In this document: positions 22,328 through 33,300 of the stretch, in pieces
Layout: every line of letters begins with the position of its first letter
Position numbering within the stretch: position 1 is the first letter of the stretch
DNA from: Gonium pectorale
Taxonomy: Eukaryota; Chlorophyta; Chlorophyceae; Chlamydomonadales; Volvocaceae
Length of the DNA stretch: 64,000 nt
Direction: 5' to 3'
Assembly: GCA_001584585.1 (NCBI GenBank)
Contig: LSYV01000010.1
Span: 1,019,485-1,083,484, forward strand
Notes under the pieces: model-generated
Told to the model about the DNA's origin: nothing
What the model saw: the letters and a program-made list of their open reading frames with translations, nothing else
Database searches by the model: none
Position numbers and translations under genes: made by a program

Positions 22328-22745
22328 TTTTGATGTCTAAACCCTACCAGAGAAGGGCCGGCTCGGAGCCTCGCCGCGCGTCTTGGGGGCTCCCCAGCCC
22401 CGGTTGCCGTACGGTTTGCCCAGTGCTCTGCCTTGCCTCTGCCTAGTGTTGCCTCTGCACTGTGCCTTAAAAGCAATTATTGTCTCAAGCTTCAATTCAA
22501 CGCCCCCCGGCTTGCTTTGCTTCGGGACTCGTTGTCCGGTATCTGACCAACCGCGGAACCGCTGCCCTAAACATTGCTGGTGATACGCGTTCTGCTCTTG
22601 AAAAAGTCTGGTATTAGTCCTGCCGGCAACGGTGCTGGTCGAACTCCTATAGCACTTATGCGCTGACAAGACTGGAGCTCATCCGCGCTTCGGGCGCGGC
22701 CTACCCTAGCCTGTATATGCAGCAGAGGAATACGGCGCAGTCACC
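22328..22745. promoter_or_regulatory. Shared divergent promoter region, RPL34 / LF4
   Basis: These 418 bp lie between the two start codons. The middle part, about 22460-22500, is AT-richer than its surroundings. A constitutive ribosomal-protein gene and a ciliary kinase gene would share this segment. Confidence 0.45.
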
Positions 22746-25700
22746 ATGAACAGGTGCGCTCCATGCCGTCTGGGTCCGCGCCCCAGCTCGCGCCTCAAAA
22801 ACTCTCACCAACGCTAAAGGGCTGCTTGAAGTCGATAGCAATAGCGGGCTCGCAAACACACCTGGGTGTGTCGCCACCGCGTAGGTACAAGGTGGTGAAA
22901 CAGCTGGGCGACGGCACGTATGGCACGGTTTGGAAGGCCATCAACCGTCAGACCAATGAGGTGGTGAGTGCACAGGGGGTGGGGGGCACATGAAATAGGT
23001 AAAAACCCGCGGTGCGTTGGGGTTTCTGGGTTGTGTGCGAGGCGTGTCAAGCGCGGTTGCGTGGCGTGACGCCCCCGGGACCATGAACTGGTCCTGGAAA
23101 ACGCCGGCTTACCAGGAGCAGCGGATGGTCCCTCACGGTGTGCAGACAGGGCGCAAGGTCCGGCAGGCGGGTTGATGGGCTGACCTGTCTGGTGGGGCGG
23201 CTTGATGCAGGTGGCGATCAAGAAGATGAAGCGCAAGTTCTATTCTTGGGAGGAGTGCATGAACTTGCGCGAGGTCAAATCCCTGCGGAAGCTTAACCAC
23301 CCCTGCATCGTCAAGCTGAAGGAGGTCATTCGCGAGAATGACGAGCTGTTCTTCGTGTTCGAGTACTTGGTAAGCCGGGCTCAACGTGGAGGGCTGATAG
23401 GGAGGGGCAGGACCCGGGGCACTCGGGGCTGGAGCCCCGGAGAGACACACCACGGGCTGCGCAGAACGCCCGCTGAGAAGTTCCAGACCGGATGAGTTCT
23501 GACGCCCTTTCCGGGCCCCGTGCAGGAATGCAACGTGTACCAGCTCACAAAGGACCGGGACAAATTCATTCCGGAATCCCGGGTGCGAAACTGGTGCTAC
23601 CAAATCTTCCAGGGCCTGGCATACATACACAAGCACGGCTTCTTCCACCGCGACATGAAGCCGGGTGAGGAAACACCCGACCGCCGGTGTGACTATCTCT
23701 GTGGGCACCTGACGAACTTGGACATTTGGTGCTGATGGTAGCGCAGATTCTGGACGGTCCTAATGATTGATGGAGAGCTTTGGCATGCTAGTGGCTATGC
23801 ACGCGAGACTTTTGCCTTCACACGCACGCCCCACTTCGCAATCCGCGCTCTGCCTTTCCAGAGAACCTGCTGGCCAGCAAGGACAGTGTCAAGATTGCGG
23901 ACTTTGGCTTGGCGCGGGAGATCCGCTCGCGGCCGCCGTACACCGACTACGTCTCCACCCGATGGTGCGCGCGGGTGGTGGTGCCCCGGGGCCGCAGCAC
24001 TGACCTGCGGGCCCAAATGCATTCGCTGCACCAGCACCTGGGCACAGCACACACTCGTCACGTACCAGGACATGTCCCAGGGGAGGAATTGCCCCGCTCC
24101 TACTTACCACCGGCCCCGCCGCCCTTGCATCTTCCATCATCCGGACGGGACTGGCTCGGCCTGGCGCAACATCAGGGTGCCTGGGTCCCTTCTACCCAGT
24201 TCCCTCAGTCCTCCCAGTTCCACGCCTGACAATGCTCCCTGACGCCGTTCCCTGAACGCTCTGCGCTGCCCGCCTAGCTGTGCCTGCGCGCTTGGGTAGC
24301 TGTACCTCCTGCCTGCTGCCCGCTTAGCCACACCTTTCGGGGCCTTTCCTCCCATCTGACTGTCCTCCTGGCGATCCTGCGCGTGTATGTAGGTACCGCG
24401 CGCCCGAGGTGCTGCTCCGCTCACCCTACTACAATGCGCCCATCGACTTGTTCGCCATGGGCGCCATCATGGCGGAGCTGTACATGCTGCGGCCGCTGTT
24501 CCCCGGCACCAGCGAGGCGGACGAAATCTACAAGATCTGCTCCATCATGGGCACCCCCACGCAGCAGACGTGGCCCGAGGGGCTCAAGCTGGCGGCGGCC
24601 ATGAACTTCAGGTGGGCTTGTAAGGCCGGCTTGGATGGGGTGTGAAGTGCGCAGTAACGGGGCCAAACTCGGCTAATGTTCGCCTGCTGGGGTGGCGTGT
24701 CACCTCAACTTCAAGCGCACGATGCGGCGTTCGAGGGTCTGGGCGGGGCATGACCTCAGGTTGCCTGGCGGTAGTTGGGTGCAGCTGGGTGTTGATAGGC
24801 TGGACTGGTGGACTGCACATGCGTTTTGCCTGGGCCACTACAAAGCCTATGAACTTCACCTGGCCTGGGAGGGCTGGGGCACGGTCGGCGGGCTGGGGCT
24901 AAAATCTAGCATCTCATCTGGTCTCTAGCCCAGTAAGGAATGCTCGCGCGCGGGAGCGAGCCAACATTCGCTGCTTCAGTGATGCCCTCAAGAACTAGCA
25001 ACCAATAGGACTGGACCGAGAAATGTGTATGTCTGCTGCCCGTACATGGCTTCGTGCAGGTTCCCGCAGTTCGCTACCACGCCGCTGACCAAGATCATCA
25101 CCAACGCCTGCCCCGAGGCCATCGACCTCATGACGCAACTCTGTCAGTGGGACCCAAACAAGCGGCCCACGGCCGTGCAAGCGCTGCAGCACCCCTACTT
25201 TGCGGTGAGCTGGCTAGCTGGTGTCAAGTGGCCAAGTGCCTGCTTGGGCTCTGTCGGACCAACGGTCTCAGCCTTCCGTTGTCAGCATCTGCCACCTCGT
25301 GCGCCTGAATCCTCGCCCCCGTGTGTGCCCGTGTTGCCTTTCCGCAGGTGGGCGTGCGGCCTGCGCTGCCCATCTCCAACTCACCCATGTCCATGGACCG
25401 GCCCAACTCTCACGGGGTTACCAATCCGGGCAAGGACATTGCGGTCCTCGAGGACCGCAACGGCATGCGCGGGCCCAAGACCTGGGCCGAGACGGCGCCG
25501 CCGTTGCGGCAAGGTGAGCCGGCCGAGTAACTCGTGGGCCCGCTGCCGCTGCTGGACACGGGCTGGTTGGAGGGCGACGAACCCACGCTAGCTACTGTCA
25601 TCTCTGTGCTACAGACATCGACAGCATAACCGCTCACATCCGTCCTGTGTATCCCAAGCGCTGACGCCTCTGGCCGCGCCTTTGCTGACACACCTTTCTG

Positions 25701-26622
25701 CCTCTTTTGCCGCCCTCCCCCAGACAACGCCTTCCCCGACCAGGAGAAGAACAGGCAGTCCAACGCGGGCGGTGCTGCGGCGCCCGCCGCCGGTGCGCTG
25801 TCGTCCATGAACCTCAACCTGAACGCGCCGCTGTCCAGCATGCTGCCTCGCGGCAACTCCTTCGGCGCCGGCAGCGCGCTGCCCAGCATAGCGCCCAGCG
25901 GCGGGGCCGGCGGCGCGGGCGCCAGCATCCTCAACGCCAACTCCACCATCGGCTCATCGCTGGCGCTCTTGGCACCACCCAGCCAGCTGCGGGCGCCGGG
26001 CGGTAGCGGCACGCCGCTGCCTAACCTGCAGCCTGCGGGGCCGGTGCGCAGCCTCAGCGGCAAGCAGACGCTGCCGGTGCCGGCGGCGGCAGGTGGCGCG
26101 GGCGGACCCGCTCCGCTGATGCGGCGACCGTCCAACTTCGGGCAAGCAGGCGACGGCGGGGGTGTAATGGCATCCATCAGCTTTGACCATTTGCGGCCGC
26201 CGGCGCCGGGGGCAGCTGCACCCGCGCCGGCGCCAGCGCCGCTGCCGCCCGGCGTCACGCGGTACGCCAATAACGCGCCCGCTGGCGGAGGCGGCAGCGC
26301 TGCGCCGCCCAGCGACGCCATGACGAACGACGGCCGCAGGGCAGGCTTGCTGCCGCCGCCCGCGGCGCCCTTGAAGCTGGGCTCGCTGAACGCCCGCGGC
26401 GCGGGGTCCGTCCTGAACGGCCCGCTCTCTTCCATGTTGCAGCAGCAGCAACAGATCAGCCAAGCGGCCAGTGGGGTAGGGAGAGAGGTCGGGCTGCTGC
26501 CGTCCCTCAGCGGCCGGGTTATGGGTGACCCGCTGCTTGGGGGGTTCAAGGGCCCCGGGGGAGCGCCCCTCGGCCAGCATGCAAGCAACTCAGCTGGAAG
26601 CGCTGTCCGGCGCGGTTTGTGA
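22746..26622 (+). CDS. LF4: LF4, MAK-related flagellar-length kinase
   Basis: Predicted 638-residue Ser/Thr kinase of the MAK/ICK/MOK group. In Chlamydomonas LF4 restricts flagellar length; loss gives long flagella. Exons: 22746-22753, 22885-22963, 23211-23369, 23526-23664, 23862-23964, 24393-24611, 25060-25204, 25348-25513, 25724-26622; all phases close. The first coding exon is only 8 nt (Met-Asn plus two bases). Kinase domain about 4-290: glycine loop GDGTYG (11-16), catalytic Lys33 in VAIKK, HRD with Asp125, DFG with Asp142, and a MAPK-like activation motif Thr156-Asp-Tyr158. The kinase region closely resembles the Chlamydomonas LF4 kinase as I remember it, with a few substitutions. From about 300 the tail is low-complexity Ala/Gly/Pro/Ser, as in the LF4 group. 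A TGTAA at 27676 gives a 3' UTR of about 1.05 kb. Confidence 0.96.
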
Positions 26623-27675
26623 GCGGGACCGGGGATTATGGCTGGGCAAGGGCGCCGACATGCGTCGGATGCGGCGGCCTGCTGTCACAGCGTTAGCCTA
26701 AGGAGTAGTACCAGTGTATCTTAGGCAGTAAGCGGGACGGGACGAGCGGCCGTGTATGCATGATGGTTGATGGAGCCTTGACGGGGCCAGTATAATGGAG
26801 CGGGCGCTGGTATGGGCGCAAACGGCGCTACGATGGACACGGCACATACCTATTTGTGCTGCGTTGGCGTGTGGGGCTCGTGGAGTGTCATTCTTCCGGG
26901 TAGCGGCCCCCGAGCCCTATCGCTGCGATGGCGCCCGGAGTTGCCACCGCAGTAACGGCGCAGCACCAAACGTCAGAGCTTTGTTCTCTGCGCGTCTAGG
27001 ACTGACATAACGGTCTAACTCTGCGTCCGGGTTTTGGCGTCAGTGGCTTCGGCCCCAGATGAAGTCATGACCTGGCGTAGTCGCGCGTTTCAACCATAGG
27101 TCACGTATACACGGTCCTACGTAAACGCGCGTGTTCTGTGGTTTCCAGTCCTATACCGTATTGAGCGGCATCTCTACCGAAGCATTGTATATATGAAATG
27201 TGCTTTTACCTGTTTGTCTGTCTGACCGTTGAAGCTGGTTTGAGCTGCGGTGGGAGGCAGCGGAAGTGTATCGGACGTCAACAAACTCGAAACTGCTGTC
27301 GTTGACGCGGGGAGGTGTGCCAGGGGTGCACATGACAGTACGACTGCAGGAGTACGTTGCTTCACAGTCTAGTCACTCGTGCTTAAGTGCGCTTTCTGGG
27401 GCTGGCTACGCGCCTGCAGCGAAGGTCCGTATGCACCTCTTCGGTCGTTGGGATAGGACACGGAAAGACTGGGCGCGGGAGCACGAGAGAGCCTGATATG
27501 GTAGCTTGACAGTCTGCTGCTCGTGTACTGAAACGGGTACGCGTTTCTTTTTATGTTGTGGTACGCTGCAAGGAGGATGTATCGTCACTGCAGCTGGTGG
27601 CACTAGGACAGATGCAGCATCTCATGTGAGCACTAACCGCGCAGCGTGCGTGCGTTGAGCGCACGCTGGAAGTCC
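26623..27675 (+). other. Long 3' UTR of LF4, no gene recognised
   Basis: No exon with coding character was found on either strand. The first TGTAA after the LF4 stop is at 27676, so most of this stretch is likely untranslated LF4 sequence. Confidence 0.45.
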
Positions 27676-27680
27676 TGTAA
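27676..27680 (+). terminator. Polyadenylation signal TGTAA (LF4)
   Basis: The only TGTAA found on the plus strand between the LF4 stop and the next gene. Confidence 0.5.
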
Positions 27681-27998
27681 GTGCTGAGTGCAGAAGCGTG
27701 CGCGACGGGCCTGCGACCCGCCCTCATGCCGCTCCGTGGGTCACATGGTACACTTTGGCAGCTATCCCTTGCCGTTCATGCGCTGCTTCGAGAGTGCACA
27801 ACTCGATAGCAAATTAGCGCGAGGAGTCTGTTGTCGGTCGATTGCAACGGTAGCGGCGGTTGACAGGTCCCTTGGGCCGAGGAAGCGCTTCAGCTCCTTG
27901 GCCGTGGCCCTCGGCCGTCATGGCTCAAAATGAGTCATCACTTAAGCCAACTGCACTACTCTTCGGCCAATCCGTGAACAGGCAGGGCGTGGTGCGCA

Positions 27999-29924
27999 AT
28001 GGAGCGTTCGGTCGCCTTGACCAAAAGGCCCCGCCGTCGCTCCATGCGCCCACAAATGCTCTACGCTGCATTCTTCACAGCGTCCCTCGCACTAGTGCTT
28101 AGACCTGGAGCGGCGGCTGCGCAAGCCATGGATGACATGAACAGCGGCCTCCTCCGCAGCAGCCAGCGCGCCGAGCCCCAGGCCCTCCGCGGCGCTCTCT
28201 CCCTCGCGACCGTCAGGCAATCACAGCCGGGAGCGGCAGCCGCCGCTGAAGATTCCGGCACTGCCAAGTCCATTGTCGCAGACGCCTCCATCAAGGGCGC
28301 CGCGCCGCAGAAGCTCCTGCCCTGCCTCGGCACCCGCGCCCCGCCGGAACTCGGCTGGCCGACCATGCGCTGCCCCGCCGACGGCATTCTGCACATGGAA
28401 GACAAGCTCGACGAGTACAGCGCGCTGCATCGCATGCTGGTGCACCGGCCCCTGCCGGGCGTCAACTCGACCCACATCGAGTGGTGGTTCGGCACCGCCC
28501 TGCCCTCCACCCTCACATACAAGGGCAAGCCGTGGGACGCATACAAGCTTTGGCACCCTGGTGAGTGGGCGCCTTGGCGGGGACAAGCTGGCAGGAGCAA
28601 GCTGAGGCGCCAATGGCGGAAGGCATGCAAGGGACGGATGCAATGGGCTCCTGTTCTGCTGAGATGTGTAACCTGTCACTGGCTATGCTTGGTTGAACAT
28701 GTGGAGGTCCCCCCATCCACCAGTGTTTGTACGTCGGGTGTGTATTCCCTTCTCTGTGGCCTTCCCTTCTCCGTTTTACATTCTTTGCCAGCGCAGAAGC
28801 CGGGTTGGGCCGTGCCGTCGTCCGCGTGTACCAATTCGTCCTGCGGTTGACACCCCGTCCGATAGCGCTTTTCCCGACCCAGACGCCACAGCACGTTGGC
28901 CCTCCTGCACTGCAGTTGACCACACGCTCTTTGAGCGCACGACGGTCCCCGACCCCAGAGTCAAAGCCGGCTCGCCGGACGGCGAGCCGCAGCAGCTCCC
29001 GGCCATCCACCTCATCGAGACCTTCCGGGGACCTGCGCGCGGGAACCCGTTCGCTGCCAGCACCGGGTCCCCGGGCGGCGAGGCCAACACCACCAACGTT
29101 ACTCTTGCGCGCTTTGTGGAGTTTGTTCTTGACGCCACGCTGGTCCGGAATGATACACAGCCAAACATGCACCGGTGAGACTGATGGGAGGCAAGGTTCA
29201 GAGCTGCTTGTGTGGTTGGCGGCGCAATAGTTGGGCTCACGCACGGACCTGGACGCACCGCTTGTGGCCGCCCATATGAACAGATTCAGCTATAATGGAG
29301 AATATCATGATAATGCCCGTAGTTTTGCCCTCGTGTCGCCTTCCGGCACGTGCATGCCTCGTCAATGCGCAAACCCCGCATGCATGGCGATTGTCAGCCA
29401 GGTTAGTCCCCAAAACCCTTTTCCGGTGCACCGGATCCTGTCCCAGGCTCCTGTACTACGCTGGACCCACCGCCATGCAAGAGCTGTACCACGTCTGGGA
29501 GGATTCCCCGCAAGGGCTCCGGCTGACCTCCGAGTGAGACGCTCTAGGCTGTGGAGACAAGGGGTGTTTGGCTGCGCGTGCACTTGGCACATTGCGTCAT
29601 GTGCTGCAGTGGCCTTCTGCATCATCACCGCATGTGAGCGTTGCCCCTGACGGCCTAGAACGGCCAGCCCTAACGTACATGCTGCCATGTTACCCCTCCA
29701 GGTTTATCATTGGTGGCCGCACGAGCGGCGCCGTTACTTTCAACCGCGCGGTGCAGTCGACTGCCTTCCCGCCAGAGCGCCTGGAGGCCTGGACACTGCA
29801 CGCGGTTGAGGAATTTGGCAACCTGCCGCACTTCCTGCCAGAGGTGTATGAGCGGCATGCTGTGGCTGGCACGCTGCCCTCGGCGGGGAGACGCATGGAG
29901 GCGCTCATAGGGCAGCGGCCTTGA
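27999..29924 (+). CDS. Secreted DAPG-hydrolase (PhlG)-like protein
   Basis: Predicted 387-residue protein. Exons: 27999-28560, 28883-29174, 29447-29533, 29702-29924; all phases close. The N-terminus has a basic stretch and then a hydrophobic run (LYAAFFTASLALVL, Ala-rich end), consistent with a signal peptide; a second in-frame ATG at 28044 would give a shorter leader. From about 150 it follows the DAPG hydrolase fold: IEWWFG (160-165), YKLWHP (182-187), then ELYHVWEDSPQGLRLTSEF and a C-terminal HAVEEFGNLPHFLPEVY. Bacterial PhlG cleaves a C-C bond of 2,4-diacetylphloroglucinol using zinc. The algal substrate is unknown and the zinc ligands were not mapped residue by residue. The region between exons 2 and 3 could hide another small exon. 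Confidence 0.78.
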
Positions 29925-30395
29925 CAGGAGGACCACACGCAAGGATTTGGGGGAATAAGGCGTGCGGATGTTTGTCCTGCTGAAGGTCTAGAGGGCGAGC
30001 GCAAACGGCAGGGGGGAGAGACACTCAAATGAGACATGAAGAGCTGGGGTGGGTGCGTTAGGGTTCGGCAAGGCGCGGGGTCGAACGGCTCGCGACAAGC
30101 AGCTTTGAGGTGTCAGACTGGGATGGATTGGTGAATGAGTGGGCTCCTCCTCAAACCCGGTGGCACCATGATATGAAGGGAATCGTGCCGGCCCGCGTGC
30201 CTGCCGTGCACCGTCTGCGGACACTGCATGCACCGCGGGCTCATTATTGCGCATTGCATTTCGTTATATATCGAGCCGATATATCGGGCTGTATCGAGCC
30301 GAACGCTCCAGGCCAGTAAGCAAGCAGCTGCGACTTTGAATAAGGCTCAGCATGCGACGCAGCCAACAGCTGCCTGTCACCTGAGCCCTATTAGA
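29925..30395. other. Intergenic, upstream of helicase copy A
   Basis: No coding exon is recognised. A short AT-richer patch at about 30265-30300 carries near-palindromic ATATATCG/CGATATAT and repeated CGAGCC words, possibly part of the downstream promoter. The helicase frame stays open upstream of 30396, to 30228, so the start could be earlier. Confidence 0.4.
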
Positions 30396-33300
30396 ATGAC
30401 CGAAAAGGCAGAGCAGGGCGTCTGGATTTCGCGAGCGCTATTGAGCGCAGAGCGGCAGAGAAAGCTGCTCTGCCGGCAGCCCCTTGGCGTCGGGGATGGC
30501 TTCAACAGCGGATGGGAGCACGTGTTTGCCAGTCAGGGGCCTTCCGGGAGGGACAGCGGCAGCTCGCCTGCGGAGGTATGCTTCCCGCCATGTGTTCCCG
30601 CCATCTTGCGAAACGTCATGGCACTGCGTTGCGTGATTGCCTGCTGACTCGCAGGACCACCCCTCACCAACTGCGAAGCATCGGCTTCTAGTCATCAGCG
30701 CGGCGGCACACGTGCAGCACGAGTTTGGCGGTGCATGGGAGTTCTTTCCCGAGGCCCACGCCATAAAGGTTCTGCAGGTCACCGTGGGCACGCCAGGCAA
30801 GGCAGGCTCGGACCTGGGAGGCAATGAATTCTCTGGGGGCACTGGGTTCGAATTCTCAAGATGCCGTTGCAATATGTATGAGCACATCGTTACGCATATA
30901 TGCAGCACACCCCTTACCGTTGCCCTCTCTCCTCCCCCCCCTGCAGCGGCAAACCTCGCAGCGAGACTGGCCAAGAGCCTCAAAATCCCCAACGACCCTC
31001 CCGACTCTCAGAACCGCTCCGTGGCGATGCTCTTCCTGGCGATCATTCTCACAGCTGCGACTGCCGGCCGGGGCGTGAGCTTGCTGATTCGGTACGCTGC
31101 TGCAGACGCCCCTTGCTCGCACGTGCGCTGCATCCCTTGCCTTGCTATTCAAAACCGACTGCATTTTCCAGGCACCTGCTCTTCTTGACGAGCCCTGCCG
31201 CGGCTGCGTCCAAGGAAAGGGGGACCCTGCGGGGGCACCTGCTGCCATGGGGGCTCGTCATGGAGTTCCTGGCGGCTCTGCAGGTCCTCCTGCGGCACCG
31301 GGAGTGCGGGCCGGAGCTTATGCCCGTGCACGACTACATCGGGGCGGAGCTGCAGGTATGGGGCAGCAGGGGCAGACGTCAATGCGTCTCAAGTGCGGCT
31401 ACTATGAACGCATTGACTGATGGTGATTCAGCATGGCGTCAGCTAATGAGCCAACTAACTACATGGGTTCGCTTGGTTTGCATGTTTACTCGTGTCAGTA
31501 TACCCCATGGCCTGGGCCCCTCTCCCGCAGCGGATGGCGCCGCCGCCCAGCGGAGGACCGGCCGTCGCCGAGCAAGCGCACGAGGACCCGCAGGTGGGAT
31601 GCGTGTGTGCATGATGCCAACTCCGCGCGCACGTCCACCTTGTGGTGCGTCCCCTTTGCTGAACTCCAAATTTGAGTCTCGCTGCATTTGTTTCGCTTGC
31701 ACTAACCACCCCGTGCATCTTGCCTCGCAGGCGGCGTCGAGGGGTTCGGGCGGCTTGCGGCTCACGCTGGAGCAGCTGATCGCCAGCCGGCCCGCCTTCT
31801 GGGACGCGGAGGGCAGGCCCCTGGTGATACGGTGAGCAGCCACATCATAGATACTGGCCTAGCCAAGGGCCTAGCTGCCTCAAGGAGCATCAACTTTCTA
31901 CCAGCACCAGTCGCAGTGCCGTGATACTCTATCCCCACCGCTCATCGACCTGCAGGCTGCAGGCATATGCGGGCGCCGGCAAGACCATAACGCTCAGGAA
32001 GATCGTGCGAAGCCACCCACATATCCGCTTCGTGTACGTGGTGTTCAACAAGGATATGCGGGTACGCGGTCGTCTCCGGCCGTTCCTTGTTTTGCTGCCA
32101 GTGGCTGGCCACGCGCCACGAGATCCCGGCGCTGCACGGCAAATGTCGTCCCAATGCTAGTTGATGCAAGTGCGTGCGTAACCCTGTCGTGGTTTGCGCC
32201 ACAACACAGATTGAGGCGTTCCGCGCCATGGAGAAGGATCTCGAAGAAGACAGAGCCGGTGCGTGGGACAATGCGTCGCACGCTCGCAGGCTGTTTGTGT
32301 CCCTGATGTGTATTCGGTCCAGCGTTCTTGCTCATTTGTTTTGAATGAAATGCGATAACCATTTCTTGCTCGTCCCCCAGCCGGAAGGCAAAGATACCGC
32401 AATTTCGAGGTCCGCACCAGCCACGCCCTGGCGCGCCACCGCTTTTGTGTGGACGATCGGTACCAGATCAGGCGCCGGAACGATCCCCCTTCAAGCCCCC
32501 GCAAGCGTCAGATTGGGTAGGCAGTGCCGTGGTCCCCGGCCCATGATGCAGTCTCTCGAGCCCCACTCCGTTCAGCGGCGGATTGCAGGGCCTTGAGGAA
32601 GCACCCTGTGCAAGTTGCGCAACGGTGCCCGGGTCTCCCACCTGTGTGGAAGCCGACGCCGCCAGCAATGAAGCAGCTCGCTATGATATCTAGCACAGTG
32701 TTCCTCCTCTGCATTGTGCGGCAGCAGTGCGAGCCCCAGACCAATGCTCTCGAAGGAGGATTCTGGACCTCCCGCAATGGAACTCCTTTGATGCGAAAGG
32801 ATGCGCTTTGGTATCCTGTCCACTTGCGGCTGCTGCCTACCAGCCTTCAATAGTTGCCGAACGCGCCGCTGCCCATCGCTGCCCCTGCACCGCGTGCTCC
32901 TGAGCCTCAACCATGTGCTTGTGCGGCTGCTGCAGCAAAATCACAACCGCCAACGTGCGTGAGTTCATGGCGGCCTTCTTGGGTCCCAGGGCGAAGAACA
33001 TCAGCAGCAGCGTCGCGGCGGCGGTGCTCAAGACGCTGGATTGCTACATGGCGTCCGCGGACCAGCAGATGACTGCCAAGCACGTCGTCCTTGACAGGAA
33101 GCGTGAGTGGGAACCAATGTGCAAAAACGCGTTCTCGAAATGTGCTCTCAACCCCCGTACTTTAAAGGTGGTGTCACTTGTCCAGCGCAGCTGTATGGGT
33201 GAACAACCATGTCCTCTGCTCGGCCAAGGGTTGTCTGTACATTGACCTGCAGCGACACCGAAAGCACCTGAACCGGCCTCCTTCTACGGACGCTCTCGCG

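Noticed and set aside
25410..26588. Minus-strand 392-codon open frame opposite the LF4 tail
   Set aside because: It is the antisense shadow of a GC-rich Ala/Gly/Pro-coding exon; the plus-strand frame continues the kinase exons in phase.
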